DNA of 64,000 nucleotides. Origin: Rahnella sikkimica (GTDB lineage Bacteria; Pseudomonadota; Gammaproteobacteria; Enterobacterales; Enterobacteriaceae). The notes under the pieces are model-generated. The model saw nothing but the letters and a program-made list of their open reading frames with translations, made no database searches and was not told the DNA's origin. Location: assembly GCF_002951615.1 (NCBI RefSeq), contig NZ_CP019062.1:4216001-4280000 (forward strand), read 5' to 3'. Positions within the stretch are counted from its first letter, which is position 1. Every line of letters begins with the position of its first letter. Of the stretch, positions 37,897 to 45,826 are shown one piece after another. Both the position numbers and the translations under genes were made by a program.

Positions 37897-38112
37897 TCAT
37901 TCCCCGCGTGAATCTGCGATACGTTGCTGCATCCAGCTCTCCACCTTGCTTTTACGCCAGCGGGAACTGCGCCCCAGCTTGATGGGTTTCGGGAACAGAC
38001 CGTCCCCAATCAGTTTGTAGAACCACTTATCTGTAAGCTGCGTAAAGCCAGTGATAAACGTCATATCGACAAGCTGATCGTTTAGCAGGGATGTGTCTGT
38101 GTTATTTGACAC
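37897..38112 (-). CDS. AlpA-family regulator, copy 1
   Basis: The short protein has the AlpA/excisionase-type helix-turn-helix: DKWFYKLIGDGLFPKPIKLG followed by R-S-S-R-W-R-K-S-K-V-E-S-W. In CP4-57 AlpA activates integrase and excision, so a role in island excision is likely. I chose GTG 38112, which gives a protein collinear with the second copy at 39387; an in-frame ATG at 38166 would overlap the upstream gene by 65 bp. Copy 2 is about 75 percent identical by eye over the core. Both end ADSRG or TDSRG. Confidence 0.75.
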   Translation of the reverse strand: MSNNTDTSLLNDQLVDMTFITGFTQLTDKWFYKLIGDGLFPKPIKLGRSSRWRKSKVESWMQQRIADSRGE

Positions 38113-38722
38113 TTCCCCCGAATGAGCGTTCTTCCTTGTCGTAAACCTTGGTGTGTTCTTTGGCAAAGTAGCTCAAGTGTCTCCATAATCCCAGGTACTG
38201 TTGCCCAAAGCGGTCCACCCGAAGACTCTCCAGATGGTGTGGCGTGTTGTTGAAGGAAACCAGCGTTCTGTACTCAGGGAAATCGAGTAGACCTAATGCA
38301 CTTAGCCAGGCCTCGCTGATGTAGCTCCCCAGATTATGGTCTACCTTTGAATAATCCCCTAAGCCATGAAAGGTATCTTTGTTTACGAATATCGCTGCGT
38401 GATAGTGAGATTTACCGCTGGTCCCCACCTCACGCACCCAGGCGTATCTCAGGTCCGTTGGACACACCTGAGACTTTTCCCGTTTACGTCGTTGCTGATG
38501 GGCTGTTATACGCGCCCTCAGCGCCCCTGTGAAGCGTTCCATTAAACCAGTCTTCAGATTAGGGGCACAGACAATACTGTCACCTGTATCGCGGTACTCA
38601 GGCAGTCTGAGTACGAAGGTGAAAACGGATGTTCTGGCGTGGGCTTTTGTCGCTTTGTTGATGACTTCAGTAATACGACTCATATAGTCAGAGTTCAGGG
38701 GGCCAAATTTACTGTTGGTCAT
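38102..38722 (-). CDS. Inovirus-Gp2-like protein (YagK/YfjJ family)
   Basis: The 206-residue protein matches the YagK/YfjJ family of CP4 islands, which is related to filamentous-phage Gp2. The core has the histidine pair of a rolling-circle-type active site in GTSGKSHYHAAIFVNKDTF, and further on L-R-V-D-R-F-G-Q-Q-Y. Possible DNA nicking or replication initiation is inferred from that motif; no activity has been shown to my knowledge. Its stop overlaps the start of AlpA copy 1, so the two form a unit. Confidence 0.8.
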   Translation of the reverse strand: MTNSKFGPLNSDYMSRITEVINKATKAHARTSVFTFVLRLPEYRDTGDSIVCAPNLKTGLMERFTGALRARITAHQQRRKREKSQVCPTDLRYAWVREVGTSGKSHYHAAIFVNKDTFHGLGDYSKVDHNLGSYISEAWLSALGLLDFPEYRTLVSFNNTPHHLESLRVDRFGQQYLGLWRHLSYFAKEHTKVYDKEERSFGGSVK

Positions 38723-39386
38723 GAAGCTTGCTCCTGTGGGTATATTTCAGACGTGCGCAGGCCCTGCCAAAGCAAATGGCAGTGATGGATGCACGAATGA
38801 GAGTTAAGGTATCATTAGGTCGAAAAGCATGGTGCCGTAGGGTTTTTATCAACTGTCGCTAATGTGAAACTTGACAATGAATGCTCTTGCTGGTTGATAT
38901 TTATTTGATACTGAATAGAGGTGGATTTAGTGATTGGTGCTCATCACGCTTTAATGCCTTATTATGAACTGTAGGCTGTTTTTTTACAATTTACGGTGTT
39001 TGCAGTAGCCCGTAAATTATATTTCACCATGTCTTTTATAATGGGCGCGAAATATTACCACCAACATGGTGAGTATAATTGAATTTAATTTATGTCTTTT
39101 TATTGGTTGTCTTTCTTATGTTTAATTACCCATTCCTATATATTTTATATAATATATATACTGTATTTAAACTGGTGCCAATTACTTTATAGTTCCTTGT
39201 AGGGGGTGCTCTGATATATTTTTTGCTGCTTAGCTTTTACTCCAGGGTTATCAATTCAGAACATAAAATAAAACTTTGTTTTCTGAAAAACAGGGAGCGT
39301 TCATTAAACCACTCCTGCTCAATCCATTTTTGGCTTCTGCCAGACCATCACTGGTGATGGTACAGCCTTCCTTTTTACAGACATAC
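38723..39386. other. AT-rich gene-free stretch between the Gp2-like gene and AlpA copy 2
   Basis: No gene is supported in these 664 bases. An imperfect large inverted repeat is visible: AATTATATTTCACCATG (39015-39031) against CATGGTGAGTATAATT (39065-39080), with a 33-bp centre. A smaller palindrome CCATCAC/GTGATGG lies at 39346-39361, just downstream of the stop of AlpA copy 2. Together with the Gp2-like product, the large repeat could mark a replication or excision control site, which is speculation. Confidence 0.45.
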
Positions 39387-39596
39387 TCAGTTACCACGCG
39401 AGTCAGTTATACGCTGCTGCATCCAGGTTTCCACTTCGCTCCTTAGCCAGCGGGAACTGCGGCCCAGCTTGATGGGTTTGGGGAATCGTCCTTCGCTGAT
39501 GAGTTTGTAAAACCATTTATCACTGCATTGAGTGTAGGCCGTAATGAATGTCATATCGACAAGCTGGTCGTTCAGCAGAGCAGGGGATGTGTTCAT
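39387..39596 (-). CDS. AlpA-family regulator, copy 2
   Basis: The 69-residue protein (MNTSPALLNDQLVDMTFITA at its start) is an AlpA-type helix-turn-helix regulator with the core DKWFYKLISEGRFPKPIKLG and R-S-S-R-W-L-R-S-E-V-E-T-W. ATG 39596 has AAAGGAGATAT before it. It is a paralogue of the gene at 37897 and lies upstream of it in the same orientation; duplication of an excisionase-like gene within one island is not usual. Confidence 0.85.
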   Translation of the reverse strand: MNTSPALLNDQLVDMTFITAYTQCSDKWFYKLISEGRFPKPIKLGRSSRWLRSEVETWMQQRITDSRGN

Positions 39597-40058
39597 GGGG
39601 ATATCTCCTTTACGTTAAAAGTGAAAGGAGGAATGACTGGTTCTCAGTGTTGTGTTGCAGCCTTCCTCAGGTGATGGAAGGCTGTGTAAAAAAATAATGC
39701 GTCCTCTGGGGGGCCCTGCCTGCCAGGCATTTCCAGGAAAGAGTCTCCCTTTGTCTGGATGCGCCCTGCCAGATGATCAGAACCCGAACTTCCCAAAAGA
39801 AGAGATGTTCCGGTGGATGACCAGGCGCTCGGGCTACAGGACAGAAAGACATTCTTAGGCCAGATTGTTCCGGTTGTGGTCTCAGGCCTTCAAGCCATGT
39901 ACGGCTAAAAAGCGTCATACAACCTATTTTTATATTATATTGAATACAAACAACTTATTGAAAAGTGGGTCACTAATGGTAACTTACTTAATGAAATGAT
40001 ACTTTTAATAAAGTAACCTACTTGTGATTGTTTTTTGTTCATTGAAGGATGCTGATAT
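39597..40058. other. Gap with a 9-bp hairpin between divergent AlpA and RHH-like genes
   Basis: No gene is supported. CAGCCTTCC (39658-39666) and GGAAGGCTG (39676-39684) form a perfect 9-bp stem with a 9-nt loop, followed by an A-run but not by T. The last 150 bases are AT-rich and should hold the promoter of the gene at 40059. Frames on both strands around 39650-39920 look like chance. Confidence 0.5.
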
Positions 40059-40784
40059 ATGGCGAGTAAGCACAAAATTACGGCTTATACTTCTGATACG
40101 CGCTTATACGAGTGGGCAACGAACGCGGCAGAAAAGAAGGGGATGAAAAGGTCTGCCTACCTTGAGTCGCTGATACGGGAGGAAATGCATAGGCAGAAGG
40201 TGGAAACAGGGGATACCTCACCCCGGCTAAAAGCACAGTTCACCATCTTTGAAAACTTCACTCCGCGAGAAGAAATACTGAGCGCCTATGCCAGCGTTAA
40301 CTATGATGCAGACGCTGAGCTTCAGGCTAACTTTCTTATGCAACCAATGACTAATCCTCAGGAAAAGGCAAAAAACTTCCTTTCCTGGTTAGAGCAAAAA
40401 GCCCATGCAAATATTTCTGCTGACTTTTACCTGGAAGCTTTAAATAAATATATTCGGGCACCTGACAGTGAGTATCATACTGTCTTTCTGAAAACGTGCT
40501 TCAGGGGATGGATTATCAAAGATGAGAAAAAAACGTCATTGCTCTGTAACTCTCAGACAACCTATTTGCCGCTTCTTGTGACGGAGGCGTTATGGGATAA
40601 GTATGATGGCCGTTATGATTTCTTTAACATCCGGTACCTCAGGCAGGCGGATATGATTAAAAGGAAAACGGAAAGAATTTTTTCAGACAAGTATATCGGG
40701 GCCGCGCTCATATTTGAAAAACAACATCAGCATAAAGACTCTGGTGGATTTTTATCCCGGTATTACGTAACCCGGTTTCACTGA
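40059..40784 (+). CDS. Unknown island protein with ribbon-helix-helix-like N-terminus
   Basis: The 241-residue protein starts MASKHKITAYTSDTRLYEWA, and the following AEKKGMKRSAYLESLIREEM looks like a ribbon-helix-helix DNA-binding unit (short strand, then two helices). The remaining about 190 residues are soluble, charged and unrecognised. GAAGGA precedes ATG 40059. It lies in front of the GTPase gene (227 bp gap) in the same orientation. No signal peptide or membrane segment is visible. Confidence 0.7.
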   Translation: MASKHKITAYTSDTRLYEWATNAAEKKGMKRSAYLESLIREEMHRQKVETGDTSPRLKAQFTIFENFTPREEILSAYASVNYDADAELQANFLMQPMTNPQEKAKNFLSWLEQKAHANISADFYLEALNKYIRAPDSEYHTVFLKTCFRGWIIKDEKKTSLLCNSQTTYLPLLVTEALWDKYDGRYDFFNIRYLRQADMIKRKTERIFSDKYIGAALIFEKQHQHKDSGGFLSRYYVTRFH

Positions 40785-41011
40785 AACAAAGGTTAATCTC
40801 ACCACCTCTGATGAAGAGGTTTGGCAGCGCGAATTGTTTATTCACCGGTGTGGGATCGGGCAATAACAAAGAAAGATTTTTCCTCAAGGGACTGGAACAC
40901 ATCAGGGAGCGTTAATCCTGCAATTTCAATAATTTTTCAGACAGACATTACCTTCATAAATACGGCAGTCCGTACCGCTGCCGCCTGGTTATCTAATTCA
41001 CGGAGGTCGAT

Positions 41012-41902
41012 GTGTCAGACAGTACCCTTATCGGGCAAATTCCTGAGGTCCCGAAACAATCCCTATCCCGTCTCCCCGGCGTTCTGTCGGATGAGCTGGT
41101 AGAACGTTTGCTCCAGTGTGTTCACTACGAACCTGTGATTGGCATCATGGGAAAGTCGGGAGCGGGTAAATCCAGCCTATGTAATACGCTTTTTAGGTTT
41201 CCTCCTGCCAACGTGGATGCGGTAAAGGGGTGTACCCGTCGTGCTCAACAGTATAAAACCTCTGATGGTCTGCATGCTCTCAACATTATTGATTTCCCGG
41301 GGATCGGTGAAACACCCACGCTTGATAAGATGTATGCCCATTTGTACCAACACTGGCTGAACAGGCTGGATCTGATTGTCTGGGTGCTGAAAGCTGATGA
41401 CCGTGCCTGGAGTGACGATATTCGTTGTTATCGGCAGTTGGTTTCACAGGGCGCAAAACCCGCCCACTTTCTGTTCGTCCTCAGCCAAGCCGATAAAATA
41501 GAGCCTTGCCGAGAATGGGATACTGCTACCCACCAACCTTCTATGCGGCAGCAGCAGAACCTACGGGAAAAAGTGACTCAGGTGAATACCGTATTTTCTC
41601 CTGTTCATCCTGTCTTGGCGGTTTCTGCCTCTGAAGGTTTCAACATACCTCGGTGGGTCGAAACCCTAATCACCGTTTTACCCGACAAAGCCAGCAGTGC
41701 GGTCACTCGTCAACTTGAGCCTGAGTATCGGACGGAGAAGGTGACCAACACGGCACAGGAGGGTTTTACCCGCGTTGTAGGTGATATCTTTGACGAAAGC
41801 GTGGAAGCCCTGCTGGCATCTCACACATTAAGAAAGTGGCTAAAACAAGTCCGCTCTCGACTGCTCTCTCTGGCCAAATTGCTCTGGCATCGCTTCTTTT
41901 AA
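41012..41902 (+). CDS. YfjP/YeeP-family 50S-GTPase-like protein
   Basis: The 296-residue GTPase of CP4-type islands has G1 GKSGAGKSS near residue 47, G3 D-F-P-G in IIDFPGIGET, G4 S-Q-A-D-K and a G5-like S-A-S. The start is GTG 41012 with CGGAGG 5 nt before it. The C-terminus (about 265-296) is hydrophobic and basic (RSRLLSLAKLLWHRFF) and could touch the membrane. The cellular role of this family is unclear. It precedes two envelope-protein genes. Confidence 0.88.
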   Translation: MSDSTLIGQIPEVPKQSLSRLPGVLSDELVERLLQCVHYEPVIGIMGKSGAGKSSLCNTLFRFPPANVDAVKGCTRRAQQYKTSDGLHALNIIDFPGIGETPTLDKMYAHLYQHWLNRLDLIVWVLKADDRAWSDDIRCYRQLVSQGAKPAHFLFVLSQADKIEPCREWDTATHQPSMRQQQNLREKVTQVNTVFSPVHPVLAVSASEGFNIPRWVETLITVLPDKASSAVTRQLEPEYRTEKVTNTAQEGFTRVVGDIFDESVEALLASHTLRKWLKQVRSRLLSLAKLLWHRFF

Positions 41903-41924
41903 CGCCTATCTAAAAACCTGCCCT

Positions 41925-42090
41925 GTGTTCGATCTGTTTCGCCGATCGAACATAGATTAATCATAGATTTTAACTATTGGTTGTTGCTTAATGATCGATA
42001 ATAACGATAGGTTTCAACGATCGGTTTCGGTTTATTGATCTTCACTAACGATTATCCCTCCTCTTTACATCCCGATACGATCCCCTCGCT
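41925..42090. promoter_or_regulatory. Cluster of six GATC sites upstream of the membrane protein gene
   Basis: GATC occurs at 41931, 41944, 41993, 42019, 42037 and 42079, six times in about 150 bp where fewer than one is expected by chance. Several lie in repeated CGATCG/TGATCG/ACGATCGG words. It lies between the GTPase gene and the membrane protein gene at 42150. Dam-dependent control is a possible reading. Confidence 0.5.
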
Positions 42091-42149
42091 GGGGAGGTCG
42101 TTTAATCCCACTGTTTTCTAATTAATTATTAATAAAGGAATATTTCTCT

Positions 42150-42704
42150 ATGTTGAAACCTTACCCGTTTCTCAAGCAAGACACCTACGCCTGGTGCTTA
42201 TCCATTGGCCTTCCGGTTATCTGGGGTCTCTCCGCTATCTTCCTCCCACAGAAGGTAGCACTTGGCCTTTATATGCTTTGCTCCCTGGTCTGGGTGCTCC
42301 TCGACCGATTGAACCTGTTTAAACAGGAGAAAACTGCCCCTTCACTGGGGTGGTTTCTGCTGCCGATGGTCTACCTGCGTCAACGTGACGAGCGTCAGGG
42401 GAAGCCCTGGCGCTTGTTACAGGTATGGCTGATTTGCACCGTGTTATCAGCCGTGGCTGGTAATCATTTTAAAACGCAATCGGGTACCGAAGGGCTGGCG
42501 CAAAGTGCCTGTCCGGTGGTGACTAAAATCCTGCAGCGTCAGGGTATCGAGGAGCACTGTATCCGTATCACAGATATCAAGGAGGAGGTGGCTGGGCGTT
42601 TTTATCAGGCTCAGGCTTTGCTGAATACCGGCTCAAAAGAGCCGCTGACGATAGAAGTGCGCTCAGGCGGGAATATTTATGTCACGCTAACGGATTCGGA
42701 ATAA
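42150..42704 (+). CDS. Inner membrane protein of unknown function
   Basis: The 184-residue protein has two close membrane segments in the first 50 residues (AWCLSIGLPVIWGLSAIFLP and VALGLYMLCSLVWVLLDRL) and a third around residues 88-104. The C-terminal 80 residues are soluble and contain a cysteine pair (SACPVVTKILQRQGIEEHC). I do not recognise a family. AAAGGAA precedes ATG 42150. The next gene begins within 30 bp, so the two are probably co-expressed. Confidence 0.75.
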   Translation: MLKPYPFLKQDTYAWCLSIGLPVIWGLSAIFLPQKVALGLYMLCSLVWVLLDRLNLFKQEKTAPSLGWFLLPMVYLRQRDERQGKPWRLLQVWLICTVLSAVAGNHFKTQSGTEGLAQSACPVVTKILQRQGIEEHCIRITDIKEEVAGRFYQAQALLNTGSKEPLTIEVRSGGNIYVTLTDSE

Positions 42705-42731
42705 GTGATTTTTATCAAAGAGATGATGAAC

Positions 42732-43352
42732 ATGAAAAAAATGATAATGATGTTTACTCTGTTGGTCAGCGCTCTGTTGAGCCAGGCCGTATGCGCAGCG
42801 GCTTATGATCCCAAGCCGGTAGAATACCGGAATGTGGTGGCTGACAACGTACAGGTTGAGCATGACGGTATTATGGGTGGCGTTGATGAATTTATCATCA
42901 CCGGCAGGAAAGGGGGGATTACGGAGAAATTCAGGCTCACCTGCAACGCTGATGAAGCGCGTTTGAATATCTTGTATTACTTGAAAGATATCTATGGTGA
43001 TAAGGCTGATGGGGCAACGGGAATGACCCTGCAGTATTACCCGGCAGGGGCTCATCAAATGAACATCAGCATCGATCATCCCGATACGCTGATGGATAGT
43101 CTGCTGACAGCCAATTTGGCACAGGCTGTTTCAAAAATGCTGGATCACAAGACTGGAACCTTTGTTTTTCACTTCTACCATAATGACAGCAGCTTCGATC
43201 ATGTCCCTCTGGCGTACAGCTTCCAATACCCTGCGAAATTGCTGGCCCCAGCTCTTGGGAAGGCATTGGTTGATGCTAAGGCTACATCATGCGACATCAA
43301 ATCAGGCAATAGTCAGTTATCACCACTCAAGCGCCTTGTTGATCACCAATAG
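42732..43352 (+). CDS. Exported protein of unknown function
   Basis: The 206-residue protein has a clear signal peptide (KKMIMMFTLLVSALLSQAVC, cleavage probably after CAA). The mature part is not recognised; it has two distant cysteines and a stretch YYPAGAHQMNISIDHPDTL. I chose ATG 42732, 9 nt after AAAGAG; in-frame starts at 42705 (GTG), 42723 and 42726 are possible. It follows the membrane protein gene and is followed by a terminator, so the pair may act together in the envelope. Confidence 0.7.
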   Translation: MKKMIMMFTLLVSALLSQAVCAAAYDPKPVEYRNVVADNVQVEHDGIMGGVDEFIITGRKGGITEKFRLTCNADEARLNILYYLKDIYGDKADGATGMTLQYYPAGAHQMNISIDHPDTLMDSLLTANLAQAVSKMLDHKTGTFVFHFYHNDSSFDHVPLAYSFQYPAKLLAPALGKALVDAKATSCDIKSGNSQLSPLKRLVDHQ

Positions 43353-43389
43353 CTAATTGAATAACGCCATCATTCTGCTACTTACTTCG

Positions 43390-43420
43390 AGCCCTGTCGC
43401 TGATCGCGATGGGGCTTTTT
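43390..43420 (+). terminator. Terminator after the exported-protein gene
   Basis: AGCCC and GGGGCT pair around an inner TCGC/GCGA stem with the loop TGAT, followed by TTTTT. It closes the unit 42150-43352. Confidence 0.75.
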
Positions 43421-43436
43421 GTATTAAGGAGCCGAG

Positions 43437-43484
43437 ATGATCTATTTCAAGCAGTTTCCTACGCTACTGCTCAATGAGCCCTGA
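43437..43484 (+). other. Possible 15-codon leader peptide
   Basis: ATG 43437 is preceded by AAGGAG at good distance and opens a 15-residue frame (MIYFKQFPTLLLNEP). It may be the remnant of a lost island gene or a small leader before the RadC-like gene. Evidence is only the ribosome site. Confidence 0.25.
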
Positions 43485-43534
43485 ATACAGCGCCATCATG
43501 CATACGAACGACTGAAAACAACGGGAAAAACTTC

Positions 43535-44014
43535 ATGAACTTAACCTTATCCCCGGTGGTCACTGAACTGCCATTAAGTACGCAGCGTACTGTCAAACGT
43601 GCTCTGTTCTTGCTGGAAACACATCTGCGTGAACCGGGTACCTCATTCACGTCACTAGGTACCGTCAGCGATTGGCTGCGATTGCGAATGGCGAGGCTGG
43701 AGCGCGAAGTGTTTATGGTGCTCTGGCTGGACAATCAGCATCGATTGTTGGCCCACGAAACGTTGTTCACCGGCAGTATCAACAGTACCGAGGTCCATCC
43801 TCGTGAAATCGTGAAAGCGGCACTGCAACACAATGCTGCTGCGGTGCTTCTGGCGCATTGCCATCCCTCCGGCCACGCTGAGCCCAGTGTTGCCGACCGG
43901 CAAATCACCGGCAAGATTAAAGATGCACTGGCACTGGTTGAGGTCAGGATGCTGGATCACTGTATTGTCGGCGGCATGACGGTGTATTCGTTTGCTGAGC
44001 ACGGCTTGTTATAG
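43535..44014 (+). CDS. RadC-like JAB-domain protein (YkfG/YeeS/YfjY type)
   Basis: The 159-residue protein is a short island-type RadC relative with the JAMM metal motif H-C-H-P-S-G-x8-D (HCHPSGHAEPSVAD near residue 107) and an upstream Glu in the H-E-T-L-F-T-G region. It lacks the N-terminal helix-hairpin-helix part of chromosomal RadC. Substrate is unknown; a role in DNA metabolism or peptidase cleavage is possible. It lies 11 bp before the CbeA-like antitoxin gene, the standard order of CP4 islands. Confidence 0.88.
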   Translation: MNLTLSPVVTELPLSTQRTVKRALFLLETHLREPGTSFTSLGTVSDWLRLRMARLEREVFMVLWLDNQHRLLAHETLFTGSINSTEVHPREIVKAALQHNAAAVLLAHCHPSGHAEPSVADRQITGKIKDALALVEVRMLDHCIVGGMTVYSFAEHGLL

Positions 44015-44025
44015 GGGGAGAAACG

Positions 44026-44361
44026 ATGCCATCAATCATTACCTCAGCCTGGGGACTTAAACGCAACTTTACTCCGCAGTTTGGTGCCCGCTTGGTACAG
44101 GAAGGCGACCGGCTGCATTTTTTGGCTGACCGTGCCGATATTAGAGGGACCTTCAGTGATGCGCAGGTACGTGATTTAGATGACGCCTTCCCGAAGTTCA
44201 TCAACCATCTGGAACTGATGCTGCTCTCCGGTGAACTCAATCCCCGTTATCAACACTGCGTCACGCTTTACCACAAGGGACTAACCTGTGAAGCCGATAG
44301 TCTGGGTTCACACGGCTATGTGTATCTCGCCATTTATCCTACACCCCAATCCACTGCATAA
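44026..44361 (+). CDS. cbeA: CbeA-type antitoxin (YeeU/YafW/YfjZ family)
   Basis: The 111-residue protein matches the antitoxin of type IV toxin-antitoxin pairs: [18 protein letters not shown], then L-H-F-L-A-D-R-A, and the C-terminal [19 protein letters not shown]. In E. coli the antitoxin stabilises MreB and FtsZ polymers rather than binding the toxin. GGGGGAG lies upstream of ATG 44026. The toxin gene follows after 62 bp. Confidence 0.92.
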   Translation: MPSIITSAWGLKRNFTPQFGARLVQEGDRLHFLADRADIRGTFSDAQVRDLDDAFPKFINHLELMLLSGELNPRYQHCVTLYHKGLTCEADSLGSHGYVYLAIYPTPQSTA

Positions 44362-44423
44362 ATCTTCGCCTTTTATATCTATCGGTTTCCCCCTTTCATC
44401 TAGCTAACGACGAGATAACCCAC

Positions 44424-44792
44424 ATGCAGACCTTACCTGTCACCCCGAAACGGGCGGCTTACGCTTGCCCATCACCCGTTGTTGTCTGGCAATCCATGCT
44501 TACGTATCTGCTGGAACAGCATTACGGATTGGCGCTTAACGATACCGAGTTCAGTGATGACGCGGTGATCCACGAACATATTGATGCCGGTATCTCTCTG
44601 GCTGATGCGTTGAATTTCACGGTGGAAAAGTTCGACCTGGTTCGCATCGATCGCCGGGGGTTCTCCTGCCAGGAACAATCACCCTTCATCACGGCTATCG
44701 ATATTCTCCGTGCCCGTCGAGCCACTGGCCTGATGGCCCGTATGGGTTACCAGACCATCACCTCAGTTATCCGGGGCGAAAAGCAGGCATGA
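44424..44792 (+). CDS. cbtA: CbtA-type toxin (YeeV/YkfI/YpjF family)
   Basis: The 122-residue toxin begins [20 protein letters not shown] and carries the family segments [31 protein letters not shown] and [11 protein letters not shown]. In E. coli, CbtA inhibits polymerisation of FtsZ and MreB. Length is normal and no lesion is visible, so the pair looks functional. Confidence 0.92.
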   Translation: MQTLPVTPKRAAYACPSPVVVWQSMLTYLLEQHYGLALNDTEFSDDAVIHEHIDAGISLADALNFTVEKFDLVRIDRRGFSCQEQSPFITAIDILRARRATGLMARMGYQTITSVIRGEKQA

Positions 44793-44868
44793 GCCTGTCC
44801 GGATTACTGCTGGCATGCTGATTACCGGCGTCCAGTGCAGTACAGCCCACAATGAACACTATCACTAC

Positions 44869-44900
44869 CCAACACCCGCCCTTAAACCGGCGGGTGTTGG
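44869..44900. repeat. 12-bp perfect hairpin between cbtA and the DUF4942 gene
   Basis: CCAACACCCGCC, CTTAAACC, GGCGGGTGTTGG forms a perfect 12-bp stem. No T-run follows directly (CGTTTATGG). It may act as a partial terminator or as an mRNA end-stabiliser; it ends 19 bp before the DUF4942 start. Confidence 0.7.
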
Positions 44901-44919
44901 CGTTTATGGAGAAAAAAAT

Positions 44920-45750
44920 ATGCAGACTGAACCCGAGGTTTTAACTGACCATACAGAGGTGATTCGTTCCACCAGCATCGAACGCGTTGTGTCCGGACGT
45001 AATGCCGCTCTGGCGCAGATTGAAGCCCTTATTCACCAGCTTGAAGATATCTCGGTCATCACTAACAGCATCGGTGGAGGAATAGCAAGATATTGGGCCA
45101 TGCGACAAGATTTCCGCTGCGGTTGCTGGCTGATGGAAAAAGCAGAAACGGCCATGCCAGTGATCACCCGCAATCTTGATCGCGATGTATGGCGGGATCT
45201 GATGAAGCGCTCCGGCATGCTCAGTTTGATGGATGCCCAGGCGCGTGACCAATGGTACAGAAACCTTGAGGGAGACAATATTCCTGCCATCAACGAAGCC
45301 AACATACTCAGTACCTTTGAGCAACTGCATCAGAGCAAAGATGAGGTATTCGAGCGAGGGGTGGTCAACGTATTTAAGGGGCTTTCATGGGATTACAAAA
45401 CTAACAGCCCATGTAGTTTTGGCAAAAAGATCATCATCAATAACCTGGTGACTCACAATCGCTGGGGCTTTAGCCTAAACTGGGGCTGGCGTCGTGATCA
45501 GTTAGCCGATTTGGAAAGGATGCTATTTCTGCTGGACGGAAAACCGATACCTGACAACCGAGGCGACATAGCTACCCGACTCATGGAACATGTGCGTGAC
45601 AAGCCCGGCCAACAGTTCTACGAAGATGATTACTTTAGTATTCGATATTATCAGAAGGGCACAGGGCATTTGACGTTTAAGCGCCCAGAGCTAATCGACA
45701 AGATGAATGACATCATTGCGAAGCACTATCCGGGGACATTAGCGCGATAG
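44920..45750 (+). CDS. DUF4942-family island protein
   Basis: The 276-residue protein matches the DUF4942 proteins that follow cbtA in CP4-type islands, including R-D-x-W-R-D-L-M-K-R-S-G-M-L-S-L-M-D-A-Q-A-R and NPS-like W-G-F-S-L-N-W-G-W-R-R-D-Q-L-A-D-L-E-R. The family's function is not known to me. I chose ATG 44920 with GGAG upstream; an earlier in-frame start lies across the hairpin. Composition is similar to cbtA. Confidence 0.8.
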   Translation: MQTEPEVLTDHTEVIRSTSIERVVSGRNAALAQIEALIHQLEDISVITNSIGGGIARYWAMRQDFRCGCWLMEKAETAMPVITRNLDRDVWRDLMKRSGMLSLMDAQARDQWYRNLEGDNIPAINEANILSTFEQLHQSKDEVFERGVVNVFKGLSWDYKTNSPCSFGKKIIINNLVTHNRWGFSLNWGWRRDQLADLERMLFLLDGKPIPDNRGDIATRLMEHVRDKPGQQFYEDDYFSIRYYQKGTGHLTFKRPELIDKMNDIIAKHYPGTLAR

Positions 45751-45826
45751 TTGCGCGGAGTTTTGACGCCCTTGGATAACAAGCATATGATCCGTCGTAA
45801 TTTCTTTTCTTCTTGAAGGGACGGGT

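Noticed and set aside
39652..39918. Short frames on both strands between AlpA copy 2 and the RHH-like gene
   Set aside because: No ribosome site, unusual composition and mutual overlap; the stretch is better explained as regulatory DNA with a hairpin.
41010..41034. ATG at 41010 as the start of the GTPase
   Set aside because: It is in another frame; the GTPase frame uses GTG 41012 behind CGGAGG.
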